Positions 34,704 to 43,171 of a stretch of DNA of 64,000 nt are shown one piece after another. A program made the position numbers and the translations under genes. Source of the stretch: Halostagnicola larsenii XH-48. Lineage in GTDB: Archaea; Halobacteriota; Halobacteria; Halobacteriales; Natrialbaceae. The notes beneath the pieces were generated by a model. The model was not told the origin of the DNA and did not search any database. It was given only the letters and a program-made list of their open reading frames with translations. The stretch covers positions 372,001-436,000 of the forward strand of contig NZ_CP007056.1 of NCBI RefSeq assembly GCF_000517625.1. Reading direction: 5' to 3'. The stretch's first letter is position 1; each line of letters begins with the position of its first letter.

Positions 34704-35639
34704 TCAGGCCACGTCGGTTTCACTCGAGTGACCCTGCGCCGCGTACGCCTCGATCGCGTCGTCGTCCAGCGCATCGAGAACGCAATCGGTCCCGAGCGTT
34801 TCGAGGAGCCGGCTGAGTCCGCGACGAGATCGATCCTCCGTGACGTCGTCGGGGACACGAGTGTCGAACGCACGGTCGATGTACCGCTCGCGGAGTCGTT
34901 CGTACCGCTCGTCTACGAGCCCGTGGTCGTCGCCCGCCTCGTCGTCGTACCAGTCCCGCCAGCGGTCGCGAGTACCCCATTCGCCCGAAAATTCGGCGTC
35001 TCGGCGAAGCCAGTCGTAGTGTTGGGCGACCCCGTCGGGATACCCTTGCTCGCGCCGCCGGTCCGCGAGCACGCATCGCCCGACGTGCGCGCCGTGACCG
35101 GCGGCGATGATAGCCTGAACGCTCCGCTGGCCGGCCGGTGACGCGATGTACAACCCATCTATCGGCGTTCGTCCGTCCTCGTCGGCGTACTCCGGGTCGA
35201 AGTGTTCGTGTTCCTCGCCGTCGTGGTCGTGTTTCTCGAACATCTCGTCGCCTCCGAGTGGTCTGAGGTACTCCCCGTTGTACCACGCGGCCGCGACGAC
35301 GACCGTCGCAGTGACGCGCCGACCGTCCTGGGTCTCGACGACGAACGTTGACTCGTCGTCGACCCTATCGACGGTTTCGACCATGTCAGCGACGAGGTCA
35401 CAGCCGGCTTCCTCGGCGTGTGCGTGTATCAGGTCGTAGTAGGTTTCGATATCGATTCCCGCGGGAAAGCCGAGGTAGTTCTCGAGGTGTGCACACCGCG
35501 GGAGTGCGGCGGTTCCGCGGTCGAAAATCGTCGTCTCGAATCCGTACCGGGCGGTGAAGATCCCCGCCGCACATCCCGCAGGGCCACCTCCGATGATGAC
35601 GACATCGAAGTCGGTCGATTCGGACGTGTTTTCGTCCAT
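34704..35639 (-). CDS. Thioredoxin-reductase-like flavoprotein, copy 1
   Basis: A 311-residue protein. FAD-binding GGGPAGCAAGIFTARYG is at residues 17-33, and DGLYIASPAGQRSVQAIIAA (about 165) is the second nucleotide-binding stretch. Unlike thioredoxin reductase it has no CxxC pair, and residues 120-150 are unusually rich in His and Asp (EKHDHDGEEHEHFDP). The C-terminal 100 residues (WDWYDDEAGDDHGLVDERYE-like) are an addition. It follows paralogue 2 by one base. A role in reducing ferric ligand or chelate is plausible given the neighbours, but not shown. Confidence 0.75.
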   Translation of the reverse strand: MDENTSESTDFDVVIIGGGPAGCAAGIFTARYGFETTIFDRGTAALPRCAHLENYLGFPAGIDIETYYDLIHAHAEEAGCDLVADMVETVDRVDDESTFVVETQDGRRVTATVVVAAAWYNGEYLRPLGGDEMFEKHDHDGEEHEHFDPEYADEDGRTPIDGLYIASPAGQRSVQAIIAAGHGAHVGRCVLADRRREQGYPDGVAQHYDWLRRDAEFSGEWGTRDRWRDWYDDEAGDDHGLVDERYERLRERYIDRAFDTRVPDDVTEDRSRRGLSRLLETLGTDCVLDALDDDAIEAYAAQGHSSETDVA

Positions 35640-35640
35640 T

Positions 35641-36768
35641 TCAAAACTCCCCCGTAACGATATCGGCTACCTGCTGGCGATCGAACAGCTGCTCGTCGCC
35701 GAATTCATCCGGGTAGAGCCCCTGTGCGGCTCGCTCGAGCTGGAAGAGATGGATGATCGGTCCCTGGTAGGTCAGTCCCCCGTAGATAACGCGATCGTTC
35801 TGGACCGCCTGAAGTTCGGCTGCGATGTCGTGATTCTGTAGGTGCGACCGAATTTCGCTGTCGAAGTACTCGTCCGTGATCTCGCCTTGCAACCTGATCG
35901 CGATCGCGTCGGGATCGATCTCGAGCAACGTTTCGTAATCGATCTCGCCGCCGCCCGCCTGCGCGTCCGTGACATCGTGTTGGGCGAGCGCGTCTTCGAC
36001 GTTCAGATCGTTCCAGTGTTTGGACTGGGTGCCGGAGCCGACGAGGTACGGATGGAACGATTCGGGCGGGACACCCGCTGGATAGAGAACCGCGATCGTC
36101 GGTGTCCGTTCGGGGAGCCGTGAGTGGACATCCGCGAGGATCTCGTCGTGATACTCCTTGAACGCCTCGTAGCGGTCGGTTTCCTGGAACACCTGGGCGA
36201 CTTTCTCGAAGGACTCGTACATCGTGTAGTCGGCGTAGTCGTGCCAGTCGTAGACCCGCGAGAAAATCGTGTTCCCGACGAACGGGGCCACGTTGTCCCG
36301 GATTTCGTCGACATCGTCTCGGCTCCACTCGAGCCGGTTGATCATGAAATTCGGATCGATCAGATGGACGTCCGCGTCCAGTTCGTAGTACAGTTCCTTG
36401 GTGGTGGTTCCATCCTGCCAGAGCTCGGTGAGATCGCCTTTGTCCACGGAAACGCCGGGGAGATCGTCGTAAAGGTGGGCTCCGAACCGCCCTGGAACGC
36501 CGATGGCCGCGAGCCCGTCTCCTTGACCGAGCGCGACGCCCATATCGGCGTAATCGCCGGTGTATGGAACCCACGTTTCGGGGACCGATTCGAAGTCGAC
36601 GGTTCCGACCGGTTCCATCGTGACGGAGTGTGAGATGTCACCAGACGTCGATTCCGATCCGGGATCGTCGATACACCCGGCGAACAGTCCCCCGCCGACG
36701 ACCGCGCCGCCGTACTTGATCGCGTCCCGCCGCGTCGGTTCCTCGAGCGAACGTGCAGTTCGTCGCAT
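35641..36768 (-). CDS. Substrate-binding lipoprotein, paralogue 2
   Basis: A 375-residue protein. Signal PTRRDAIKYGGAVVGGGLFA, Cys32. Body: MGVALGQGDGLAAIGVPGRF, LDADVHLIDPNFMINRLEW, YTMYESFEKVAQVFQETDRY, DYETLLEIDPDAIAIRLQG, FDRQQVADIVTGEF. It binds an unknown ligand, by family an iron-siderophore or corrinoid. It is followed immediately by the flavoprotein copy 1 and preceded by a DtxR-type box 2 bp from the start. Confidence 0.85.
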   Translation of the reverse strand: MRRTARSLEEPTRRDAIKYGGAVVGGGLFAGCIDDPGSESTSGDISHSVTMEPVGTVDFESVPETWVPYTGDYADMGVALGQGDGLAAIGVPGRFGAHLYDDLPGVSVDKGDLTELWQDGTTTKELYYELDADVHLIDPNFMINRLEWSRDDVDEIRDNVAPFVGNTIFSRVYDWHDYADYTMYESFEKVAQVFQETDRYEAFKEYHDEILADVHSRLPERTPTIAVLYPAGVPPESFHPYLVGSGTQSKHWNDLNVEDALAQHDVTDAQAGGGEIDYETLLEIDPDAIAIRLQGEITDEYFDSEIRSHLQNHDIAAELQAVQNDRVIYGGLTYQGPIIHLFQLERAAQGLYPDEFGDEQLFDRQQVADIVTGEF

Positions 36769-36770
36769 AT

Positions 36771-36788
36771 TTTTAGGCTAGCCTAAAA
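36771..36788. promoter_or_regulatory. DtxR-type box, paralogue 2
   Basis: TTTTAGGCTAGCCTAAAA is a perfect palindrome throughout, ending 2 bp before the ATG at 36768. A TATA-like CTATATTG is just upstream on the minus strand. Confidence 0.8.
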
Positions 36789-36921
36789 CAATATAGCAGT
36801 TCCGATATTCGGAGTCGCTGGTCCGGTTCTTTCCACCGGGACAGTGGCCGACGTCGTCGAACCGACTCGGCCAGGGACCGAGGCGAACGAGACGGGACTC
36901 GAGGCGTTCGGGCTCGTGCAG

Positions 36922-38109
36922 TTACGAGTCTCCGGTAACGATATCTGCGACCCGTTCTCGGTCGAACAACCGTTCGTCCTCGTCGAAGTCGGGATACGTT
37001 TCGCCGTCGTACTCGGGCCACTCACCGAACTGCTCGGGATAGAGTTGCTTTGCCGCCATCTCGAGTTGGAACAGGTTCATGATCGGGCCCTGCACCGGAT
37101 GCCCGGACGGGTAGAACCGGTCGTTTTCGATGGCCGAAAGCTGGCCGGCAACCGAGTGATCTTCGAGCGTTTCGCGGATCCCAGCCACGTCGTACGAGGA
37201 GATCCCGAACCGGTGAAGAATGACGTCCGGATCGATCTCGAGCATCGTCTCGAAATCGTAGGTCGTCTCGTAGGTCACGTCGTCGCCCGCGAAAGCGTCC
37301 GAAACGCCGAGCGGTCGCAGGTCGGCGGTCGCGAATCCGGGCTCGTTTATCGCGGACGGATAGAACGTCTCTTCCATGTAGATAATCGAACCCACTGTCG
37401 GCCGTTCCTCTTCTGGTGGGAGATTCGACTCGATCGTGTTTAACAGTTCATCGTGAACCGTCGATAGTTGTTCGTATCGATCCTCTTCCTGAAAGACGCC
37501 AGCGACGTTCTCCGCGAGTTCCCAGAGGGTATAGTACTCGTAGTCATCCTGGCATTCTTCCGGTGGGTCGGCGTGTTCTCTGCTGAGAATGTTCCCGAAC
37601 CAGGGGGCGAGGTTTCGTTCGACCTCGTTGATGTCGGATTGCTCCCACCCGTCCATCGAAACGACAAAGCACGGATCGACGAGGTGGAGATCCGACTCCA
37701 GTTCGTAGAACAGTTCCTTGTCGATCATGATATCACCCGAACCGGTGTTTAGCTGCTCGAGGCCGCTCGGATCGAAGGAAACGCCCTCGAGGCCATCGTA
37801 GTAGGTTGCGAGCGTTTGTCCTTCCGTGTCGGCGTCGAAGCCTAGCGAATTAACCGCGTCGCCGTGTCCGTACGCGACCGCCATATCGGCGTAGATCAGG
37901 CTGTAGACCATCACGTTCTCCGGAACGCCGGAGAACGATACCTCGCCCATCGGAGCCATCGAGACAGTGTGCGTCACAGCGTCTTCCCCGTCTGTGCCGC
38001 TCGAGCCGCCATCGATACAACCGGCGAGCATCCCCCCACCGAGAACCGTACCGGCGTACTTCACGTATGTCCGCCTCGTCGTTTCGTTTCGGACAGAATC
38101 ACGCGCCAT
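36922..38109 (-). CDS. Substrate-binding lipoprotein, paralogue 3
   Basis: A 395-residue protein. Signal TTRRTYVKYAGTVLGGGMLA, Cys31. Body: MAVAYGHGDAVNSLGFDAD, LESDLHLVDPCFVVSMDGW, WELAENVAGVFQEEDRYEQL, DFETMLEIDPDVILHRFGI and C-terminal FDRERVADIVTGDS. It belongs to the subset with HG instead of GQ in the MAxAxGHG motif (with 5, 8 and in part 6). The ATG at 38109 lies 2 bp from a DtxR-type box, and it seems to be its own transcription unit. The frame upstream of it is not coding. Confidence 0.85.
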   Translation of the reverse strand: MARDSVRNETTRRTYVKYAGTVLGGGMLAGCIDGGSSGTDGEDAVTHTVSMAPMGEVSFSGVPENVMVYSLIYADMAVAYGHGDAVNSLGFDADTEGQTLATYYDGLEGVSFDPSGLEQLNTGSGDIMIDKELFYELESDLHLVDPCFVVSMDGWEQSDINEVERNLAPWFGNILSREHADPPEECQDDYEYYTLWELAENVAGVFQEEDRYEQLSTVHDELLNTIESNLPPEEERPTVGSIIYMEETFYPSAINEPGFATADLRPLGVSDAFAGDDVTYETTYDFETMLEIDPDVILHRFGISSYDVAGIRETLEDHSVAGQLSAIENDRFYPSGHPVQGPIMNLFQLEMAAKQLYPEQFGEWPEYDGETYPDFDEDERLFDRERVADIVTGDS

Positions 38110-38111
38110 GC

Positions 38112-38129
38112 TTTTAGGCAAGCCTAAAT
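38112..38129. promoter_or_regulatory. DtxR-type box, paralogue 3
   Basis: TTTTAGGCAAGCCTAAAT lies 2 bp upstream of the ATG at 38109. A TATA-like TTATCTTG precedes it on the minus strand. Confidence 0.75.
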
Positions 38130-38324
38130 CAAGATAACCGTTTCGATTCTCGAACGGGTAACAGCGATCAGCGGGACGAAACCGCCACGATCTTCGATAC
38201 CTCCGTGTAGAATTGCCTACCCAAAAAGAGCCGGGGTTTACTCGAGATCGACCTCGCGTCGAGCTACCGGATTTCGGGCCACCGGCACCCGACGAATCGA
38301 CGAACATCGATTCCGTGCGCTTCG

Positions 38325-39251
38325 TTACTCGCCGCCGATCGGTTTTTCGGCTTCGATTTCGCGTGCCGCCTCGAGAACGATATCGTCGTCGAGATGCTCG
38401 AGAAGCCGCTTATGGCCGCGTTCGCGTCGCCGATCGACCTCGTCTTCGGTGAGATACGTTGCGAGCCTGCGGTCGATCTCTCGTTCGCGTAGCCTACCGA
38501 GTTGCTCCTCGTCTAGTTCGTGTTGATCGCCCAATCGATCGTCGAAGTACTCCCGCCACCGGCTTCGGTCGCTCCACTCCCCATCGAGTTCCGCCTCCCG
38601 GCGCATCCAGTCGTAGTAGTTGGTGACAGGTTCGGGGTAGCCCCGTCCCCGTCGAACGGCTTCGACGACGGTTATTCCGACGCGCGTGCCGTGTCCAGCG
38701 GCCATGCTCGCCTGGTAGCCGGTTTCTCCGTACGGCGATGCGATGAACAGTCCGTCGACCGGCGTCGTCCCGTCGCTTTCGGCGTACCCTTTATCGAAGT
38801 GTTCGTGTTCCTCGCCGTCGTGTTCGTGAGTTTCGAACATCGCCGCATCGTCGTCGAGCCCGCGCATGTACTCGCCGTCGTACCGCGTGGCGGCGATCAC
38901 CCGTCGAGCGGTGACTTGCGTACCCTCCTGTACGCTGACGACGAATCCCCGACCATCGTCGGGGCGCTCGAGCGAGTCGACCAGATCGGAAACGATCTCA
39001 CAGCCGGCCGCTTCGGCGTGATCGTGCATCAGCCCGTAGAGCGTCTCGACGTCGATCCCCGCGGGAAAACCGAGATAGTTCTCGAGGTGTGCACACCGCT
39101 GGATCGAGGACCGACCGCGGTCGAAGATCACCGTATCCAGGTCGTATCGGGCAGTAAGGACGCCCGCTGCACAGCCAGCGGGACCGCCGCCGACGATGAC
39201 GACATCGTGGTCGAACGCCGAATCAGTGTGCAACGATTCCGTCGGGCTCAT
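38325..39251 (-). CDS. Thioredoxin-reductase-like flavoprotein, copy 2
   Basis: A 308-residue paralogue of 34704..35639 with VIVGGGPAGCAAGVLTARYD (about 16-35), ENYLGFPAGIDVETLYGLMH (about 56), a His/Asp/Glu cluster FETHEHDGEEHEHFDKGYAE (about 135), and DGLFIASPYGETGYQASMAA (about 165). The CxxC pair is again missing. It overlaps paralogue 4 by four bases (ATGA), so each flavoprotein is coupled to a specific binding protein. Confidence 0.75.
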   Translation of the reverse strand: MSPTESLHTDSAFDHDVVIVGGGPAGCAAGVLTARYDLDTVIFDRGRSSIQRCAHLENYLGFPAGIDVETLYGLMHDHAEAAGCEIVSDLVDSLERPDDGRGFVVSVQEGTQVTARRVIAATRYDGEYMRGLDDDAAMFETHEHDGEEHEHFDKGYAESDGTTPVDGLFIASPYGETGYQASMAAGHGTRVGITVVEAVRRGRGYPEPVTNYYDWMRREAELDGEWSDRSRWREYFDDRLGDQHELDEEQLGRLREREIDRRLATYLTEDEVDRRRERGHKRLLEHLDDDIVLEAAREIEAEKPIGGE

Positions 39252-40432
39252 TGTTCGAATTCCCCCTCGATGATGTTCGCGACGCGCTGGCGGTCGAACA
39301 ACCGTTCCTCGTCGGGAACGTCCGGAAACGTCTCCGGATCGAATTCGCCGAATTCGTCCGGGTACAACACTCGTGCGGTCAGTTCGGTCTGGAAGAGGTT
39401 GACGATCGGCCCTTGTTGGAAATGCGGACCCGGATAGACGTTTCCGTCACGGACCGCGGTAAGTTGGGATCCGACGGAGTCGGCTTCCATCGGGTCGATA
39501 AACTGCTCGCGGAATTTCGATGCGGAGTACTCACCGGTGTCGTCCGTGAGCCGCACGCCGCCGTGGACAATGAGAATCTCGGGATCAACCTCGAGCATCG
39601 ACTCGTAGTCGAGTTCGCCCTGATCAGCGCTGAAGGTGCTCTCCACGTCGAGGTCCCGATACGTCTTCATCTCGACGCCCTCCCCCTCGGTCGTCATCGG
39701 ATGGAACGTCCCCTCACGTGGCACCGAGCCGAAGTTCACGAGTCCGACCTCGGGTCGGTCGCTCGGCCCCGGGAGACGCGACCGAATTTCGGTCTGCATC
39801 CCGTCGTGGACGCGGGCAAACGCCTCGTAGCGCTCGCGTTCCTGAAACAGGTCGGCGAGGCGGTCGAACGCCTCGTACAACGACGGGAGTTCGTACGTGT
39901 GAAACTCCCGCCGTCGAACGATGTTGTTGCCGAAAAACGGGGCAACCGTGTCCTCTAATTCCTGCGTATCGGACTCGTCCCAGGAACTATCGAATCCCGT
40001 TCCGTGGAGGTACGTCGGATCGCAGAGGATAACATCCGGGTCCAGTTCGTAGAACAGTTCCTTGTCCCAGCCGTTAGAGAGGGGAGAACGCACGTCAGAC
40101 GGCATCGAGACGCCGACGCGGTCGAAGAAGTACGCTGGGGCGTAGAATCCGGCGGGCTCGAACCCCTCGCGCTGGCCGAGTGCGACGGCCATATCGGCCC
40201 AGGGGCCGTTGATCGCCATCCACGTCTCGGGAACCTCCTCGAGCGAGAGACAGCCGACGGGCTCGATACACGCCTCGTATGATCCGCTGCCGTCGGCCTG
40301 CTGTGTCGGATCGCCCTGACCGACTAGCTCCGAACAGCCCGCCAAGACGCTCCCTGTGACAAGCGTTCCGCCGTATTTCAGTGCATCTCTCCGTGTCGAT
40401 ACCGTTGTCGTGCTGTTGTCGTTGTTACTCAT
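39248..40432 (-). CDS. Substrate-binding lipoprotein, paralogue 4
   Basis: A 394-residue protein. Signal STRRDALKYGGTLVTGSVLA, Cys33. It forms a closely similar pair with paralogue 7: CIEPVGCLSLEEVPETWMAI, then MAVALGQREGFEPAGFYAPA, LDPDVILCDPTYLHGTGFDS, DYESMLEVDPEILIVHGGV and FDRQRVANIIEGEFEQ. It lacks a DtxR box at its start, so it may depend on read-through or an uncharacterised promoter. It overlaps the flavoprotein copy 2. Confidence 0.85.
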   Translation of the reverse strand: MSNNDNSTTTVSTRRDALKYGGTLVTGSVLAGCSELVGQGDPTQQADGSGSYEACIEPVGCLSLEEVPETWMAINGPWADMAVALGQREGFEPAGFYAPAYFFDRVGVSMPSDVRSPLSNGWDKELFYELDPDVILCDPTYLHGTGFDSSWDESDTQELEDTVAPFFGNNIVRRREFHTYELPSLYEAFDRLADLFQERERYEAFARVHDGMQTEIRSRLPGPSDRPEVGLVNFGSVPREGTFHPMTTEGEGVEMKTYRDLDVESTFSADQGELDYESMLEVDPEILIVHGGVRLTDDTGEYSASKFREQFIDPMEADSVGSQLTAVRDGNVYPGPHFQQGPIVNLFQTELTARVLYPDEFGEFDPETFPDVPDEERLFDRQRVANIIEGEFEQ

Positions 40433-40618
40433 TGATTTGGGTTGTTGTTTCGAATCTGCTGCTAGTTGACGCGCTATTCGGCTGAGATGAAACGAGGAAT
40501 TGACGACGCGGCGTTTGCGACGAGCCTCGCGAAGCGTCGAATCGTGGGGAGAGCCTCGAGACGAACCCAGCGCGGTTCCAGTCCGTTCGGCCGGAAAATG
40601 ACTCGATCATTGGTGTAT

Positions 40619-40792
40619 CTATCGTCGTACCCGCACCGGATCCTGGGCAGTAATAAACGGCTCCTCGTCCCCGACGGCGAACGCCACCCCGCCGCGTTCG
40701 GTGCGACTGACGCGCCACGACGGAAGGGCGGGGATATTGTAGTCCGTCGGATCGCGGAACGCTCCCGCAATCGCCCACTCTCGAGCGCGCAT
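40619..40792 (-). CDS. 57-residue ORF coupled to paralogue 5
   Basis: Start ATG 40792 overlaps the stop of paralogue 5 (TGATG). The protein MRAREWAIAGAFRDPTDYN, then ALPSWRVSRTERGGVAFAVG, ending QDPVRVRR, has clear coding bias, but I know no family. It could be a small partner of the binding proteins or the end of a lost gene. Between its stop and paralogue 4 lie about 185 bp with no gene. Confidence 0.5.
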   Translation of the reverse strand: MRAREWAIAGAFRDPTDYNIPALPSWRVSRTERGGVAFAVGDEEPFITAQDPVRVRR

Positions 40793-41988
40793 CACCGATC
40801 CCCCGTGATAATCGCCGCAACCTCCTGACGGTCGAACAGTTGTTCTTCCACTGGAATCTCGGGATATGGGCCGTCGGTGTAGGTCGGCCACTCTCCGAAC
40901 ACGTCGGGATAGAGCTGCTTTGCCGTCATCTCGAGCTGGAACAGATTCAGAATCGGTCCCTGGTTTCGAACCCCACCGGCGTAGACGCGATCGGTTTCGA
41001 CCGCCGTGAGCTGTCGACCGACCGGATCGTCTGTAAGCGTGTTCCGAACCTCCTCGATTCCGGACTGCCCCATCATACCGGTGACGAGTAACACGTCCGG
41101 GTCCTGCTCCAGCAGCGTCTCGTAATCGACCTGCCCGCCGATCTGCCCGCTGTCGCCCAAGGCGTCCGCAAACGCATCGATCGCACCGAGCGGTCGGGTG
41201 TGTGAGTACAGGAATCCCGGCTCGTTGAGGTGGTAGACCCAGAAGGAGCCCTGAAACGGCTGGATAACTGCCGTCGACGGGCGCTCGGCTGTCGACGGGC
41301 GACGCTCGTCGATACGTTCGAGCAGGGAGGAACGGACTGCTGTCAAGGCAGTGTACCGCTCCTCGGCTCCGAAGACCTGTGCGACCTTCTCGAAGATCTC
41401 CCAGAGCGTGTAGTACTCGTACTGATCGGCCCACTCCTCGGGCGGTTCCTTGTTCGCGTTGCTGAGCGTGTTGCCGAACCACGGAGCAACGTTCTCGCCG
41501 ATCTCCGCGATGTCTTCGCGCGTCCAGCTCTGCATGTTCGTCATGTACGCGGGGTCCGCGAGGTGGAGATCACTGTCGAGTTCGTAGAGTAATTCCTTGT
41601 CGGGGTCCCACGTTCCGGGAAGATCAGCCCAGTCCACCGAAACCCCTGGGAGTCGCTCAAGGAATTTGTTCCAGATCGTATCGTTGTACTCGGGATTGTA
41701 CAGCATCGAGGAAACGGCGTCGCCGTGGCCAGCCGCGAGCGCCATATCGGCGTGGTGGGGGAGAATCGTGAGGACGTTCTCGGGCGGCTGCTCGAGTGTG
41801 ATCTCACCGGCTGGGGACATCGTCACCGAGTAGGTCCCTGTCCCGGACGAACCGGTTCTTTCGTCCTCGTCCTGTCCGACCAGTTCTGAACAACCCGCGA
41901 ACAATCCGCCACCCACGGCTGTAGTCCCGTACTTCAAGGCGTCTCGGCGCGTTAGTGTCTCGTGCTGGATAGTGGATTCATCATTCAT
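40792..41988 (-). CDS. Substrate-binding lipoprotein, paralogue 5
   Basis: A 398-residue protein. Signal LTRRDALKYGTTAVGGGLFA, Cys33. Body: MALAAGHGDAVSSMLYNPEY, LDSDLHLADPAYMTNMQSWT, WEIFEKVAQVFGAEERYTAL, DYETLLEQDPDVLLVTGMMG, FDRQEVAAIITGDR. Close to paralogues 3 and 8. Its start at 41988 overlaps the stop of paralogue 6, and the frame extending to 42162 runs inside paralogue 6, so the shorter start is right. Confidence 0.85.
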   Translation of the reverse strand: MNDESTIQHETLTRRDALKYGTTAVGGGLFAGCSELVGQDEDERTGSSGTGTYSVTMSPAGEITLEQPPENVLTILPHHADMALAAGHGDAVSSMLYNPEYNDTIWNKFLERLPGVSVDWADLPGTWDPDKELLYELDSDLHLADPAYMTNMQSWTREDIAEIGENVAPWFGNTLSNANKEPPEEWADQYEYYTLWEIFEKVAQVFGAEERYTALTAVRSSLLERIDERRPSTAERPSTAVIQPFQGSFWVYHLNEPGFLYSHTRPLGAIDAFADALGDSGQIGGQVDYETLLEQDPDVLLVTGMMGQSGIEEVRNTLTDDPVGRQLTAVETDRVYAGGVRNQGPILNLFQLEMTAKQLYPDVFGEWPTYTDGPYPEIPVEEQLFDRQEVAAIITGDR

Positions 41989-43171
41989 CGTCGAACTCTC
42001 CGTTGATGATAGCCGCGACCTCCTGGCGGTCGAACAACTGTTCACTCTCCGGAACTGATTCGCCCGGTGCAGGTGGTCGACCGAACAGGTCGGGATAGAT
42101 CTGTTTGGCCGAAAGTTCGACCTGGAAGAGATTGAAAATCGGCCCCTGAAGCGCCGAACCACCGGCGTAGAGTCGGCCGTTCTGGACGGCCGTAATCTCG
42201 CCCCCGACGGGATGGTCGCTCAGTTCGAAGAACGACTCAGTCCGAGAGCGGACGTTGATCCAATCGAAGTTGTGGATCATCACGTCCGGATCGAACTCGA
42301 GTATCGCCTCCATCGAGTAGTTGTTCCCGTAATCCGAAGCGTAACTCTTCGATCCCTCCGCGAGCGCGTCGTTCGCACCGAGCGGGCGCGTGTGTGACTT
42401 TCCGAATCCCGGCCCGTTCAGCCGGTACGGTCCGAACGTGTCCTCGTCGGGGTTGTAGACGACGAGGGCAACTGACGGTCGCTCTTCCTGTGGTGGGAGT
42501 TCGTCTTGGATCGCCTCGAGCATTTCCTCTCGAACCTGAATCAGTGCCTGGCTCCGGCTCTGTACCTGATACACCTGTGCGTACTTGTCGAGGAGTTCCC
42601 AGAGCGTGTAGTACTCGTAGGACTGGTCGCCTTGGTAGCCGTGTGCCCGGCTGAATCGATTGCAAAAGAACGGCGCGACGTTCTGTTCGATTTCTTTAAT
42701 GTCCGCGTCGTCGAAGGTCCCTTCCCACCGGAGCGGGTCGAGATGATGGATGTCGGCGTCGAGTTCGTAGAGAATCTCCTTGTCGAGGGTCAACTGATCG
42801 GTGTAGAACGCGGTGAGCTCGCTCGTATCGAATTCGATGCCGGGGAGTTCGTCGTAGAATCCCGTGTAGTAGCGATCTGGAAAGCCCAGGGAAACGATCC
42901 TGTCCTGTTGACCCAACGCAACGAGGTGATCCGCCACCTGTGGATCGTAGAGGACCGCCGTCTCGGGAATGCTATCGAACTCGACCGTTCCGACCGGTGA
43001 GATCGTCACCGAGTACGTCTCCTCGTCGGTCGATTCGGAGCCCGAATCTCCGTCCTGTCCGACCAGTTCCGAACAGCCCGCGAGGGCGACGCCGGCCGCG
43101 AGTGCGCCGCCGTATTTTAGCGTGTCTCTGCGCGTCTGTGGCTCTGTCGCGTTTGTATTCTCGGAATTCAT
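41981..43171 (-). CDS. Substrate-binding lipoprotein, paralogue 6
   Basis: A 396-residue protein. Signal QTRRDTLKYGGALAAGVALA, Cys33. Body: LVALGQQDRIVSLGFPDRYY, LDADIHHLDPLRWEGTFDDA, WELLDKYAQVYQVQSRSQAL, SMEAILEFDPDVMIHNFDWI, FDRQEVAAIINGEFDDE. It is the most divergent of the set in the ligand-facing stretches. It starts immediately after paralogue 7 stops (0-1 bp). Confidence 0.85.
   Translation of the reverse strand: MNSENTNATEPQTRRDTLKYGGALAAGVALAGCSELVGQDGDSGSESTDEETYSVTISPVGTVEFDSIPETAVLYDPQVADHLVALGQQDRIVSLGFPDRYYTGFYDELPGIEFDTSELTAFYTDQLTLDKEILYELDADIHHLDPLRWEGTFDDADIKEIEQNVAPFFCNRFSRAHGYQGDQSYEYYTLWELLDKYAQVYQVQSRSQALIQVREEMLEAIQDELPPQEERPSVALVVYNPDEDTFGPYRLNGPGFGKSHTRPLGANDALAEGSKSYASDYGNNYSMEAILEFDPDVMIHNFDWINVRSRTESFFELSDHPVGGEITAVQNGRLYAGGSALQGPIFNLFQVELSAKQIYPDLFGRPPAPGESVPESEQLFDRQEVAAIINGEFDDE

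Noticed and set aside
34704-39251. Calling the flavoproteins thioredoxin reductases
   Set aside because: Both lack the redox CxxC and have an extra C-terminal domain, so that name would mislead.
40474-40770. 98-codon frame in the gap between paralogues 4 and 5
   Set aside because: Arg/Pro-rich and overlaps the better supported 57-residue coupled ORF in another frame.
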